From Chara braunii (lineage: Eukaryota; Streptophyta; Charophyceae; Charales; Characeae), in assembly GCA_003427395.1 (NCBI GenBank), contig BFEA01000246.1, forward strand, positions 1,966,880 through 1,992,015: 25,136 nt of DNA, given 5' to 3'. Below are positions 1 through 9,186 of this stretch, piece after piece (within the stretch, counting starts at the first letter, position 1; every line of letters begins with the position of its first letter). The position numbers were made by a program, and so were the translations under genes. The notes below the pieces were generated by a model that was not told the origin of the DNA, ran no database searches, and saw only the letters and a list, made by a program, of their open reading frames with translations.

Positions 1-3
1 ACG

Positions 4-110
4 TATTCCTAAGAAAAGTAAAAAGAGAAAAAAAGAAAAACAAGAAAAAAGATAAACAAGAAAAAAAAAAAACAAAAGAAAAGAAAAAACGAGAAAGAAA
101 AAGACAAACA
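4..110. repeat. A-rich low-complexity tract
   Basis: Almost pure A with scattered G and C. No gene is seen here. It may be the decayed poly(A) tail of a retroposon, but no flanking element was recognised. The stretch from 111 to 233 holds nothing I can identify. Confidence 0.7.
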
Positions 111-233
111 TATGGCGGCGTATTATTCCACGTTCTGCAGAAGATTCATTCTAGTTTTGCACATACGGTGAATAGTGCAGCCAAGCCTTGAGAATTACGG
201 GCAGGCCTAGCTACGTGAACAACCCATAACTGT

Positions 234-310
234 GTGAATATGCAGCAGGGCAGGAGCTGGCCGAATCTCGAGTATATATTCGGCCAGCTCCTGCCCAGCT
301 GCATATTCAC
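234..310. repeat. 33-bp inverted repeat, hairpin-forming
   Basis: Left arm 234-266 and right arm 278-310 are complementary at 32 of 33 positions (A opposite A at 247/297), with an 11-nt loop at 267-277. A further short complementarity (GGCAGGC near 199-206 with GCCTGCC near 313-319) could lengthen the stem. No protein is encoded. It could be a microRNA-type precursor, a fold-back transposon remnant, or a cruciform-forming palindrome; the sequence alone does not decide. Confidence 0.85.
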
Positions 311-440
311 TGCCTGCCTTGATTTTGGTGGGGGGGTCTGTGCCATTTGGCTGCGAGGACCCTTCAGACAGCCTGCATGGGCCGTCTGAGCCGTGTTAGG
401 GGGACTCCCCTACTCCCCCCCGAAAAAAAAAAGGAGCATT

Positions 441-462
441 CACACACACACACACACACACA
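441..462. repeat. (CA)11 microsatellite
   Basis: Eleven CA units, followed by a shorter CACACA run at 465-472. Homopolymer runs lie nearby (A at 423-432, T at 570-579). Reading frames across 347-825 are products of this low complexity and are not called as genes. Confidence 0.9.
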
Positions 463-628
463 TTCACACACATTTTTTATATATTTTTTTTCTGTTTTAT
501 CTAGGGCATTGGCCCATGCCAAACCCAAGCAGCGACGTCGCTCCCTACGGGGTGGTGGGCCTCCCGGGTTTTTTTTTTTGCACTTCTGTAGTTTGTCGAA
601 CAAGGCCATCCACCCCGTAGTCCGCAAA

Positions 629-766
629 GCGCGCGCGCGCCCCCCGATGTCGCGTTCAAATTTTTCGCGCCACGTGGCACGCAGCGCGTTTGAACGTGAT
701 TGAACGCGGCCCCAGGGGTTATGAACGCGCGCGTTTGAACGTGAACGCGCGTTCAGCGTGTTCAGC
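629..766. repeat. GC-rich cluster of TGAACG/CGTTCA palindromic motifs
   Basis: A (GC)6 run at 629-640 is followed by repeated TTGAACG and CGTTCA words, including the palindrome GAACGCGCGTTC at 743-754 and the two related strings GCGTTTGAACGTGATTGAAC and GCGTTTGAACGTGAACGCG. This is a short-range degenerate repeat, possibly a transposon end or a regulatory repeat. No coding function is seen. Confidence 0.55.
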
Positions 767-1479
767 CGGTTACACAGCGAGCGAGAGGTGACTCTACGTA
801 GAGGAGCAAAGGAAAGGTCGCGCATCTAGCCTACGAGCGGGGCTTGATACCTCTGAACGTCAAAGTGAAGCGGATCACTCAAGTACGGATAAACTGGAGT
901 AGTTTTGGCTCTCCTAAGCTAGCCTCGTCACCTAATTAGTGACGCGTAGAGCGAGTAAACAGCACTTGAACGAACCTGACCTCGAAAGAGCGCCAGATTC
1001 ATTCATAACTAAGCTCAAGCAAACACATGGGCGGAGGTCCACGCTAGCAGGCGCGGGCGGGATACGATCAGTGCAGAGCTGCGTGGGACAAATCGAACAA
1101 CACGCTAGCTAGATCCGCTGCGCGCGGATATGTTGGAGAGCAGAAAGAGCTACGAGCGACTGCGTGAGTGCCACGTCTGCCATATAGTTAGTGACACACT
1201 GAATGGACTAACGTGATTCCTATAGTTCTATCTATCATCCTGCAATACCACAGTCGAAATAATGGGCTTGGAAGAATCGGTTGGAAAGAAGGTTCTGTTG
1301 GACCTGACTCTAGTTCGACTGCAGTGTAAGAGCTGCGACTGCCGTCGCACGAGCTCCGCCCACGGGGGAGAAGCTGGCACCGAGGAAGGTTGTTGCGCGA
1401 AGGAAAAGTTGTCGCGGGAAGAAGCTGTCATGGGGGAAAACGATCGCCCACAAAGAAAGTTGTCACACGGGCGCGCAGG

Positions 1480-1481
<2 letters not shown>

Positions 1482-1525
<44 letters not shown>
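1482..1525. repeat. (GA)22 microsatellite
   Basis: A 44-nt pure GA run. Frames crossing it encode only Glu/Arg or Leu/Ser repeats and are discarded. A shorter GA run follows near 1678-1692. Confidence 0.95.
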
Positions 1526-1528
<3 letters not shown>

Positions 1529-1775
1529 AGAAGTTGTGCAGAGTAGCAGGGACCGTGCAGGAAGAAGAAGCCACCCGGGAAAGACTGTCGCACGGAGGAA
1601 GGTGCAGCGCACGGGCGTGAAGAGCCGCTGTGCGAACAACAAATGAGCCACGCGGCAGGGGAGTGAGCATCGCGCGAAAGAGAGAGAGAGAGGGAGCAAC
1701 GGAACGGGCTTGGGAGGATCGACGGGTCAATCAAGCGCGGGTAAACTGCGAGAGTGACCATGACTCTCTCTAAGG

Positions 1776-1782
1776 TATATAA
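1776..1782 (+). promoter_or_regulatory. TATA-box-like TATATAA
   Basis: TATATAA lies just upstream of a repeated CACGTCACC...TGACGCG block that contains ACGT/TGACG cores resembling plant bZIP sites. It would suit a promoter, for example in a U3 region, but there is no evidence of transcription and the distance to any gag start is about 1 kb. Confidence 0.2.
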
Positions 1783-2139
1783 GTGCCACGTCACCTAATT
1801 AGTGACGCGCGACTCTGGATCAACGAGACCCTCACTGTTCTATCTATCACCCTATGAGACCTTAGCCAAGGGAACAGGCTCGAACGAATCAGCGGGGAAG
1901 GAATGTTGCGATACCACAGCCACGGGGACGGACTTTGAAGGAACGGCAGGGGGAGTAGCCATGTCATCCTATTGGTAACGCGCGTGGGTGGATTAACGAG
2001 ATTCACATTGTCCCTATCTACTATCCTGCGATCCTCAACCAATGGAACTGTGCGCACTAGCGGGAAGATGCGCGCTTGACCAGCTGAACCGCCCAACCGG
2101 GCTCACTGGTGGGGGCGCAGGCGGACCTGGCCACGCACA

Positions 2140-2330
2140 TTCGTCAGAACAGACCAGACCGGACCCAGGACAGACTAAACCGGTCCCGGTACGGTACAGA
2201 CCAGACCAGGACCACTACAGTCCAGACCAGACCCGGAACAGAACGGACTAGTTCAGACCAGACCTGAACGGTACACCAGAATAGACCAGACCAGACAAGA
2301 CCAAGGCCAAGAGCAGGGCCAGATTGCGCA
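2140..2330. repeat. Degenerate CAGACCAGACC minisatellite
   Basis: The words CAGACCAGACC, CAGGACC, CCGGAACAG and near-variants recur in irregular tandem over about 190 bp. This strongly strand-asymmetric A/C/G-rich block looks like a decayed short tandem repeat. No gene is seen from here to 2640. Confidence 0.7.
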
Positions 2331-2609
2331 CCGAGAGAGCCAAGGCGTCATCCTTCCAACGGGCCTCAAGTCAGAGCCCGGACTCAGATTAAGAATCGGG
2401 CCTCGATGGGCCGCGAGTCCGCGACGCTACTTCGGACTTGGAGATCTCTAACACGATCCCCTGGGACCGACGGAAGCGGTACTGACGACAACCCATCGAT
2501 TGCGGAATCCAGCATGTTCAGTCTCAACACGAACTGCACTCCTGGGCGGACGTAGGGGAGGTTGCCTTGGGATAGGGTGTAGTGCGTCTGCGTTGAACCT
2601 TATTCACTG

Positions 2610-2713
2610 AATAAAACAATTCTCTCGTTCTTTACTGCATTTTTGTGAGTCGTCCAGTTCACACCTTGTTTTCATATCTGACTAAGTGGTGGATTTTGCA
2701 GGTTACAGGAGCC
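2610..2713 (+). promoter_or_regulatory. Putative LTR 3' end: AATAAA signal and possible primer-binding site
   Basis: AATAAA at 2610-2615 is followed about 85 bp later by GATTTTGCA ending at 2700, and then GGTTACAGGAGCC at 2701-2713. The arrangement (polyadenylation signal, CA terminus, a sequence loosely like a tRNA-complementary site, then gag about 90 bp later) matches the 5' LTR/PBS junction of an LTR retrotransposon. No matching 3' LTR was recognised after 18608, so the call is tentative. Confidence 0.3.
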
Positions 2714-2789
2714 CCGGTCGCCCCTCCCGTGGGTGACAGACACGACGTGAGGGACAGGGTCTGATCGGCGTGCCGGCAGATCACTTCTT

Positions 2790-4135
2790 CCGGTCAACAC
2801 CGTTGTACAGCCTCCTCCTTTTGTCCCACCGGTGATTGGGGTATCCCCATATGTCGCTCCAGCATCAGTCCAGGCTGCTTCCCTAGGTATGCCATGAACG
2901 GAAAGGTTCTCAGCAGGGCCCAGTGTACAGATTCCTGTACAGACAGTGTACTCCTAACCTCCGTCGCAGGTTGGCGTAATCGGGCAGCGTGCTGTCTCGC
3001 AGCCTGCACAGCTGCAGGGTACACAGCCCCAGCAGCAGATAGTGCATCAACCTAGTCCCCAAGGTCCACAGCCTGGAGTGGGACAGGTATCGAGACAAAC
3101 ACGTGGGTTCCAAAGACGGTCATCGCCTTTCCCACACCTTTTTCAGGGGACAAGAGGGGAGAAGACCTCGACATATGGTTGAGGTCAATGTCAGTCTATG
3201 TCAAGTGCAAACTTACCTTGCCGCACGAGGAAGTGTTTGTGGCTGCCTCTTATTTAGAGGGGAGTGCAGCAAGATGGTTGAGTGGTTTAGTGCAGTTACA
3301 AGGATACGGTCATGGCTTTCGTGCTTGGGCAATCAACCAGAAACTGGATGACTTCCTCAAGCTGGTGGAAGATAGGTGGCGTGATCCTCAGGAGGCTCAA
3401 AAGGCCACTGACGCGATCCTGACTCTGAATCATAGATTGCTCAAGTCAGTAAGAGAGGCCACAGACGAAGTAGAACGTCTGATCTGTGTCCCTGGAGTAT
3501 GCTATGACCCCCAAGTTTTACTCACTTCCTATCTGAGATGTTTTCCTATGCCTCTCAGGAATCAGTTGGTAGGTGAGACCAACATCAACATGCACAACTT
3601 CCCCTCGTTCAGCAAGAAGGCCCTAGACTTGGAGGCAAAGATAGGGCATGGACAAACACCCACAACGGACGGTAGGAAAAAGTCACTGCCTCTCAACTGG
3701 AAGGCGAAGGGTCGCATTATGTTCGTTGACAACGATGGTTCTACCATCGAGTTGGAAGGCGACTTCCAGACGGGAGTGGGTTCAGAGGCAGACAACGTAG
3801 AGGCTTCAAGGGGTGGAGTACTCACTGCCTCAGTACAGAAAGGTAACACGACTGGTAAACGTCGTGGCGGCTCCCGGTGTGGGAGTCAAGTTGACCCCAA
3901 CGCTCTTCCATAGGAGAAAACGGGTCTAACGGAGGACGTGTGGAGAGACCGGTACACCCGACAGGCTTGTATCCATTGTGGCCAATATGGCCATAATCAA
4001 TTCAAGTGCCGTAATAAAAAGGTGACCGAGAAGATCTCGCATACAATGGGGCAGGCGTTGGGATCCTCCGCTCCTATTGGTAGCAACGTGGCCAACAGTT
4101 TTGGCACTGCTCCGGAAAACGAGTCAGGCCAGTAG
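2790..4135 (+). pseudogene. gag: Ty3/gypsy gag (capsid-nucleocapsid), disrupted
   Basis: This would encode the structural polyprotein that packages element RNA. A Pro/Gln-rich N-terminal part runs from 2790 with in-frame stops (TGA in the MP-stop-TERF context, TAA after VYS). A one-base loss near 3132 shifts the frame before SGDKRGEDLDIWL. The capsid-like region (3150-3640) has the retrotransposon-gag signature VAASYLEGSAARWL. A nonsense TAG at 3911-3913 precedes a CCHC zinc knuckle, CIHCGQYGHNQFKC (C-x2-C-x4-H-x4-C), near 3967-4010. The frame ends at TAG 4133-4135. The true start codon is not visible. The family call rests on the gag signature, the zinc knuckle and the adjoining pol domains. 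Confidence 0.85.
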
Positions 4136-4140
4136 GAATA

Positions 4141-4830
4141 GTAGTTGTTCCTACTAGGGTCGAGGTGGTGGACACACCCTCACCATCTCGAGAGATGGCC
4201 CAAGCTCCTGACTCCGTTGTCGTCCCACAAACACATTCAGACCCATCGAGCCTCTGTTCGATAAAGGTGTTTGAATCCTTAGAGGAGCTAGAGGAGGAGT
4301 GGTCAAAATCAGACTCGCTAGCTTCTTGGACGACATTGGCTAAAGCCCCTAGGAGTGAGATGTTCGTTGGTGACGTAGTCATCGACGGCCGCAAGGTCGG
4401 GGCCTATTATGACACTTGCTCGACGCAGAATTTTATCAGCCGCGAGTGCGTTGAGAGGCTGCGCTTACAGGGGCAAGTGCAACGCCTGAGTCGACCTGTG
4501 CCAACAAACAACGCATAGTAGTCAATGACTACCTCATAGACATTGAGTGTCTTTTCCCGTACGTGGGAGGGGAACTGAGACATCGCGTCTCGTTCCTAGT
4601 CAGCGATGATCTCCCAATGGACATCCTGTTGGGTATGTACTATCTTTCGATTGCAAAGCCCCAATTTGATTGGGACCAAGAAGTGATCAAGCACACTTTG
4701 CCAAGTGGAGGGACCGCCAAATTACATAAGTTTAAGGCTAGCAGTACGATCGGGTCCTACGGATGCAGTGTGTGGTCGCGTTCTATAAGTATTACAAGCA
4801 AAATCCAGAGGAGGGTATGTATCTAGTTTA
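4141..4830 (+). pseudogene. pol (PR): Ty3/gypsy aspartic protease domain, frameshifted
   Basis: This retropepsin-type region lies between gag and RT. The active-site neighbourhood reads GAYYDTCSTQNFISRECV near 4400-4450. The family motif is D-T/S-G-A/S, so the conserved Gly is Cys here, probably inactivating. A one-base shift near 4498 moves the frame. After it, the second half reads VSFLVSDDLPMDILLGMYYL, the usual hydrophobic-D-x-LLG flap/C-terminal segment (4590-4650). Another shift near 4740-4763 leads into the linker to RT. The leading segment (4141-4400) is acidic and poorly conserved. Confidence 0.8.
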
Positions 4831-4869
4831 TGTCTCTGCAGCAGGCGAGCCGGTGAAAATGTCGCCGGA

Positions 4870-5373
4870 GATAAAAGGAGTAGTCGCTAATACCCTGATC
4901 TATTTGAAGAGCCGAAAGGGGTTGTTGAGAGGGAGGTCGTCCACACAATAGATATTATCCCAGGGTCTAGCATCCCGAAGGGTAGGATCTATCAGATGTC
5001 TCCAGACGAGCTTGATGAGCTTCGCCGGCAGCTCAAGGAACTTGTAGAGAAGGGTTGGATCTGGCCGAGTGTCTCCCCTTATGGATCTCCAGTCCTATTC
5101 GTACAAAAGAAGGGGCAGACTCTGAGGATGTGCATTGACTATAGGGGCCTCAATGCCATCAATGTCAAGAACCGAGAGCCCCTACCGCGCATCGACGGCT
5201 TGCTGGACCGAGTGCAAGGGGGTTGGTACTTTAGTAAGATAGATCTGAAGTCCCGGTACCATCAGATTGCAATTCGGCCCGAGGATCAACACAAAACCGC
5301 ATTTCAGACCAGGTACGGTCTGCACGAGTTTGTTGTGATGTCTTTCGGCCTTTGCAATGTTCTTGGAACCTTT
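4870..5373 (+). pseudogene. pol (RT): Ty3/gypsy reverse transcriptase, 5' half
   Basis: The RT starts with the typical [16 protein letters not shown] lead (4996 onward), then [20 protein letters not shown] (fingers) and [14 protein letters not shown] (motif A, catalytic Asp in KIDLKS). It breaks off inside [13 protein letters not shown] (motif B) at about 5373, where a poly(T) tract begins. The domain resumes in register at 6154, so one gene has been split by an insertion. In-frame coding before 4996 ([16 protein letters not shown]) confirms a polyprotein rather than a separate start. Confidence 0.92.
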
Positions 5374-6153
5374 TTTTTTTTTTTTTTTTTTAACCCAAAA
5401 CACACACACAGCCCCATCTATTTTGGAGGGTATCAGTCCGGTTGCTAATCACCGGCAAGCAGAAAGACAAAGTCCGAGGAGAATCATAGAGAGAAAGTAT
5501 TTGGAAGAAAGGGGGTATCCTCCCAGGCACCCTAAGAGAGGTCTGAGAGTCGACGACAACAAAAAGAGGACAGTCGAAGTCACAGCCTCGTATCCCCACC
5601 CGGTATCCTCACCGGGAGGCATACCTGCACCCAGTCGTGAAAGTACTCGCGAGGTAAAATGCATGTGCTAGGGCTATCCCTTTACGCCTCACGCCCCCCA
5701 AATGGACGCACTACCACACCTATGTGTCATTAGTACCCCTGTTCCACTATTGTAACTATCTCAGAGTATTTAGTTGTTGTTTCCACTACTTATCATGATT
5801 GTTTAGTATTAGTTTCCACTACTTATCATGATTGTTTAGTATTAGTCCTTCAAAGAAGAAGAAAACCCTGCCCACCCACTCCCAGAAGTCCTACCCTGAT
5901 TATCCCACTCCACGTCCCCAGGGGCCAAAGGCCTCTAAGCCCCTATCGACTACTGACAACAAGACACCTTATTTACCTAAGACCATATCCCTCTGATTCT
6001 GATGACGCTGTCAAGGTAGCGTCCCATGGAAGTGCCCATTCCCACTTCCCGACCTGTTTGTCTACTCTAATTACCGTACCATAAGGTTCCCATGCACCAA
6101 CAAAGAACCGCCATCCTCCTGATCTCTTCTTGCCACATCCGCAGTGACCTGCC
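5374..6153 (-). mobile_element. Antisense poly(A) retroposon inserted in the gypsy RT
   Basis: About 780 bp separate the two RT halves. The insert opens with a 21-T run (5371-5391), which is a 3' poly(A) tail when read on the minus strand. ACCTTT flanks it on both sides (5369-5374 and 6154-6159), consistent with a short target-site duplication from target-primed reverse transcription. Inside is a perfect 33-bp tandem duplication. No reverse transcriptase or other known domain was recognised. A 60-codon minus-strand frame (5973-6155) has no family I know. It may be a SINE, a 5'-truncated LINE tail or a processed transcript copy. Confidence 0.65.
5780..5845. repeat. 33-bp tandem duplication
   Basis: Two identical head-to-tail copies, 5780-5812 and 5813-5845, each beginning TTTCCACTACTTATCATG. 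Exact identity suggests a recent duplication, or a hypervariable internal repeat of the inserted retroposon. Confidence 0.95.
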
Positions 6154-6670
6154 ACCTTTCAGCACGTAATGAATCGGATCTTTCATGACTACTTGGATAA
6201 GTATGTCATCAAGGTACAAGTTTGTCATCGTGTACCTTGATGACATACTTATCTTCAGCAGGACTGTCGAGGAACATGTTGGTCACTTAGATAAAGTCCT
6301 TAGTCTCCTTCGACAACACAAGTTCAAGATCAACGGCGAGAAGTGCGAGTTTGGTCACACCCGTATCTTCTATTTGGGTCATGAAATTTTCACAGAGGGA
6401 TTGAAGCCCGATGCCGTGAAGGTGGCCAGCATTCGTGACTGGCCGCGTCCTCAGTCTGTGACTGAGATGAGATCCTTCTTAGGGATGACTGACTACTATC
6501 ACAACTGTGTGAAAAACTGTAGCATAGTGGCCGCACCTTTGGCGGCCTTGACACGCCTTGACACCCCATGGGAGTGGACAAACAAGTGTGAAGCTTCTTT
6601 CAGACATCTAAAGCATGCTCTGACACACTATGAGGTCTTGAACTTTTTGATCCTGACAAGCCGTTTATAG
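6154..6670 (+). pseudogene. pol (RT): Ty3/gypsy reverse transcriptase, 3' half
   Basis: The domain resumes at ACCTTTCAG (motif B), runs through MNRIFHDYLDKYV, and reaches motif C as VYLDDILIFS (catalytic YLDD, 6232-6255). Then come the thumb region with the typical FLGMTDYY and the connection with PWEWTNKCEASF. A 19-bp insertion near 6211-6229 breaks the frame between DKYVI and VYLDD. A second frameshift near 6640-6650 precedes RNase H. The catalytic aspartates survive, but the gene cannot be translated intact. Confidence 0.92.
6196..6253. repeat. Perfect 23-bp palindrome inside RT motif C
   Basis: Arm 6196-6218 is the exact reverse complement of arm 6231-6253, with a 12-nt loop at 6219-6230. 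The undisturbed gene would already have contained a 15-bp inverted repeat, because the codons for DKYVI and DDILI are mutually complementary. The extra 19 bp extend this to 23 bp. This matches a hairpin-templated (template-switch) insertion. Confidence 0.93.
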
Positions 6671-6990
6671 TAAACACAGATGCTAGCCAATATGGCATAG
6701 GCGCCGTGCTCACGCAGCAGGAGGGGCCAAAGTTGAGGCCAGTAGAGTACATGTCCAAGAAAATGCCGTCTCAGAAGTTGGCTAAGTCCACTTATGAGAA
6801 GGAGCTCTATGCGGTGTACAAGGCTCTCACCCATTGGAGACACTACCTCCTTGGGCAGTTTTTCTACGTCAGGACTGATCATCAGACCCTGAAGTGGATG
6901 AGAACTCAGCCTGTGCTCTCTAATGCGCTGAAACGCTGGATCGAAGTCATTGAGCAATATGACTTTGAGCCCATTACCTCAAAGGTGAGT
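6650..6990 (+). pseudogene. pol (RH): Ty3/gypsy RNase H domain
   Basis: This would degrade the RNA strand of the RNA/DNA hybrid during reverse transcription. The run begins LFDPDKPFIVNTDASQYGIG (catalytic Asp in NTDAS), continues with STYEKELYAVYKAL (catalytic Glu) and HYLLGQFFYVRTDHQTLKW (catalytic Asp). It is shifted relative to the preceding RT frame. Near 6975 a further one-base shift leads into the linker and integrase. The three acidic residues visible are intact. Confidence 0.9.
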
Positions 6991-7793
6991 ACAACAAAGT
7001 TGTTGATGTGTTGTCGCGTAGGCCAAATTTCTCCAGTGAGTTGATCACTGAGTTTGGGTTTGCGAACGATGCTACTCGTTCTTTAGTGGAAGCCTATCGC
7101 GAGGATCCGTTTATGAACGAGATCATACGTAGACTCGAGGCGAAGGACAAAAAGACTTCAGTCGAGTTTAAGTTGGTCAGCGGCCTGATGTTCCTTGAGA
7201 AGGCCGGGAATAAACGTCCGTGTGTGCCCAATCGGGAGTCTTTGCGTAGTTTATTTCTAGGTGAATGTCACGATGCCACATGATATTTTGGTTATAAAAA
7301 GACTGCAGCCAACTCGCTGCAGCAGTTCTGGTGGCCCACAATGATGAGAGACGCCAAGCTGTACGTGAAAACCTCTCAGGTATGTTAGAGGGACAAGCCA
7401 CGTACACAGACCCCTCCTGGGCTTCTCAAGCCCCTTCCGATACCGGAAAGGTCCGGTGAGAGTCTGTCCATGGACTTCATGGACACAATGGTCACCAACA
7501 AGAGTGGAATGTGCTATGTCTACGTCATTGTGGATAAGTTTAATAAGTATGCTAGGTTAGTCGCTATGTCCGCAACAACCAAAACGCAGTATGTGATTAG
7601 ACTGTTCAAGGAGAACTGGGTTAGGGACTTTGGGCTTCCTAAGCCTATTGTTAGTGACAGGGATGTTCGATTCACAAGTGAGTTGTGGAAGGCTGCAACT
7701 GCAGAACATGGTACACAGCTGCAGATGACCTCTGGGAACCACCCAGAGGCAAATGGCCAAGCAGAGCAACTGAACCACGTTGTACAACATTTG
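6975..7793 (+). pseudogene. pol (INT): Ty3/gypsy integrase, N-terminal and catalytic core
   Basis: The linker (YLKGEYNKVVDVLSRRPNF) leads to an HHCC-type zinc domain at 7260-7390. That domain is damaged: the second His is Tyr (TAT, next to an in-frame TGA), the first Cys of the CxxC is Ser, and a TAG follows the second Cys. The catalytic core begins at SMDFMDTMVT (first Asp) and has IVSDRDVRFTS (second Asp) and HPEANGQAEQLN (Glu); the spacing from the first Asp of SDRD to that Glu is 35 residues, the canonical DD35E. The frame leaves the family sequence after HVVQHL at 7793, where a 10-kb insertion starts. The rest of the domain is at 17816-18608. Confidence 0.9.
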
Positions 7794-7870
7794 GAGAAGA
7801 GGTTAACAACATGTTTTTTTTTCAGGATGCCTAAAGAGGTAAATTCGGGATGCCTATAAAGCTCTACAGT
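7794..7870. other. Left junction of the 10-kb insertion in integrase
   Basis: After TTGTACAACATTTG (7780-7793) the sequence loses integrase similarity, passes a T9 run (7814-7822) and enters the satellite-like array. TTGTGAACACCTG at 17816-17828 resembles the left flank and encodes the same His-Leu, so the two may be a diverged target duplication. The alternative pair 7803-7814 / 17808-17819 matches at 9 of 12 bases. Confidence 0.45.
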
Positions 7871-9151
7871 GGGAGTCATAGGAGGGGGGGGGGGGGTCAT
7901 GCCCTTTAGGGCATTCACCCCTTCAGGATCGTTCACACTGTTCAGGATACCAAAACGACACAACAGTGGAAACGAAAGGTGGGGATGAGTGCTCCTTTCA
8001 GACCTTTGAAGGCATTCACCCCTTCAGGATCGTTCCGGATCCTCAAGCTTAACAGTGGGAGCCATACGGTGGGAAGGGGTGCTTTCAGGCCTTTAGGGCA
8101 TTCACCCCTTCAGGATCGTTCAGGATCCTCAAGCTTAACAGCGGGAGTTATACGGTGAGGGGGGGTGCTTTCAGGCCCTTCAGAGCATTCACCTTTTCAG
8201 GATTGTTCAGGATCCTTAAGCTTAAGTACGAGAGCCATACGGTGAGAGGGGGGTGCTTTCAGGCCTTCAGGGCATTTACCCCTTCAAGATCGTTCTGGAT
8301 CCTCAGCGCTTAACAGTGGGAGCCACACGGTGGGGGGGGGTGTTTTCAAGTCTTCAGGGCATTCACCCCTTCAGGATCCTTCAGGATCCTCAAGCTTAAC
8401 ATTGAGAGTCATAGGGTGGGGGGGGGGGGCTTTCAGGCCTTCAGGGCATTCACCCCTTCAGGATCGTTCAGGATCCTCAAGCTTAACAGTGGGAGCTATA
8501 GGGTGGGGGGGGGTTCTTTCAGGCCTTCAGGGCATTCACCCCTTCATGATCGTTCACATTATTCAGGATGTAAAAACGACACAACACTGGAAACAAAATA
8601 TGGGGACGGGTGCTCCTTTCAGACCACCGAAGGCATTCACCTCTTCAGGATCATTCAGGACCCTCTGCGCTTAACAGTGGGAGCCATAAGGGGGTTGGGG
8701 GGGGGGATGCTTTCAGACCTTCAGGGCATTCACCTCTTCAAAATGGTTCATAAAAAAAAAAAAAAATAAAAAAAAAATAAAAAAAAAAAAAAAATCATGA
8801 AGACTGCGAAGAATGCTGAAGGGGTCAATGCCCTGAACAGCCTGAAAGCACCCCCCCCTTTAGCTCTCACTATCATGAAGGGGTGAAGGCCTTAGAGACC
8901 CTCGCACCTCCTTTCGACTCCCTGCTTTCAGACCACCGAAGACATTCACATATTCAGGATCGTTCAGGATCCTCGGCGCTTAAAAGTGGGAGCCATAGGG
9001 TGGGGGGGGATGCTTTCAGGCCTTCAGGGCATTCACCCCTTCACGATGGTTCACCTCGGAAAAAAAAAAAAAAAAAAAAAAAAAATCATGAAAACTACGA
9101 ACAATCCTGAAGGGGTGAATGTCTTGAACGGCCTGAAAGCAACCCCCCTAA
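7868..9151 (+). repeat. Satellite-like array, left part (about 88-bp subunits)
   Basis: The word GGCATTCACC recurs about every 81-101 bp from 7909 to 8725, giving about ten tandem subunits. The consensus contains GCTTTCAGGCCTTCAGGGC, ATTCACCCCTTCAGGATCG, TTCAGGATCCTC and AACAGTGGGAGCCAT, plus a G8-12 run. From 8750 the array changes to longer units with A-rich tracts (8752-8794 and 9060-9085), each followed by the inverted form of the same words (GGTGAATGCCCTGAACGGCC). Frames through the array are repeats, not genes. It ends at 9151, where the Penelope-like element begins, and resumes at 16262. Confidence 0.9.
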
Positions 9152-9186
9152 TGATACCGTCACTGGCGGACGGTTGAAACGACCGG
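9152..9186 (+). ncRNA. Truncated hammerhead-like remnant at the PLE 5' end
   Basis: TGATACCGTCACTGGCGGAC and the following GGTTGAAAC repeat the stem II/GAAAC part of the two full motifs downstream. It starts only at TGA of the CTGATGA core and lacks the cleavage-site GTA, ending in GACCGG followed by A11. It should be inactive. Its start coincides with the end of the CCCCCTAA target repeat, so it marks the 5' terminus of the inserted copy. Confidence 0.6.

Larger units (their letters stand above)
890..2050 (+). repeat. Family of diverged direct repeats (at least four copies)
   Basis: Similar segments recur near 880-960, 1169-1300, 1735-1890 and 1904-2050. They share the words GTGCCACGTC, TTCTATCTATCATCCTGC, GATACCACAG and GGATTAACGAGATTC. 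The strings at 926-946 and 1789-1809 are identical over 21 bp and centre on a quasi-palindrome, GTCAC-CTAATTAG-TGAC. Copies are unequally spaced and partly deleted. They may be repeats inside an LTR or a 5' untranslated region of the downstream gypsy element, or an unrelated decayed satellite. No open frame is credible here. Confidence 0.6.

Noticed and set aside
347-825. Overlapping open frames on both strands
   Set aside because: They are built on the (CA)n tract, homopolymers and GC-rich palindromic repeats, with no protein motif.
5999-6025. CTGATGA followed by CGCT...AGCG, resembling a hammerhead stem II
   Set aside because: The required GAAA after stem II is missing (TCCC instead), and no stem III or cleavage site is present.
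7868-8750. Regular 88-bp repeats as a possible CRISPR array
   Set aside because: There are no unique spacers of constant length between short repeats; the whole 88 bp is repeated and diverged, as in a eukaryotic satellite.
8330-9110. Repeated frames with FRPSGHSPLQD-type peptides
   Set aside because: They follow the satellite units in whichever frame stays open, and homopolymer G and A runs change the frame between units.
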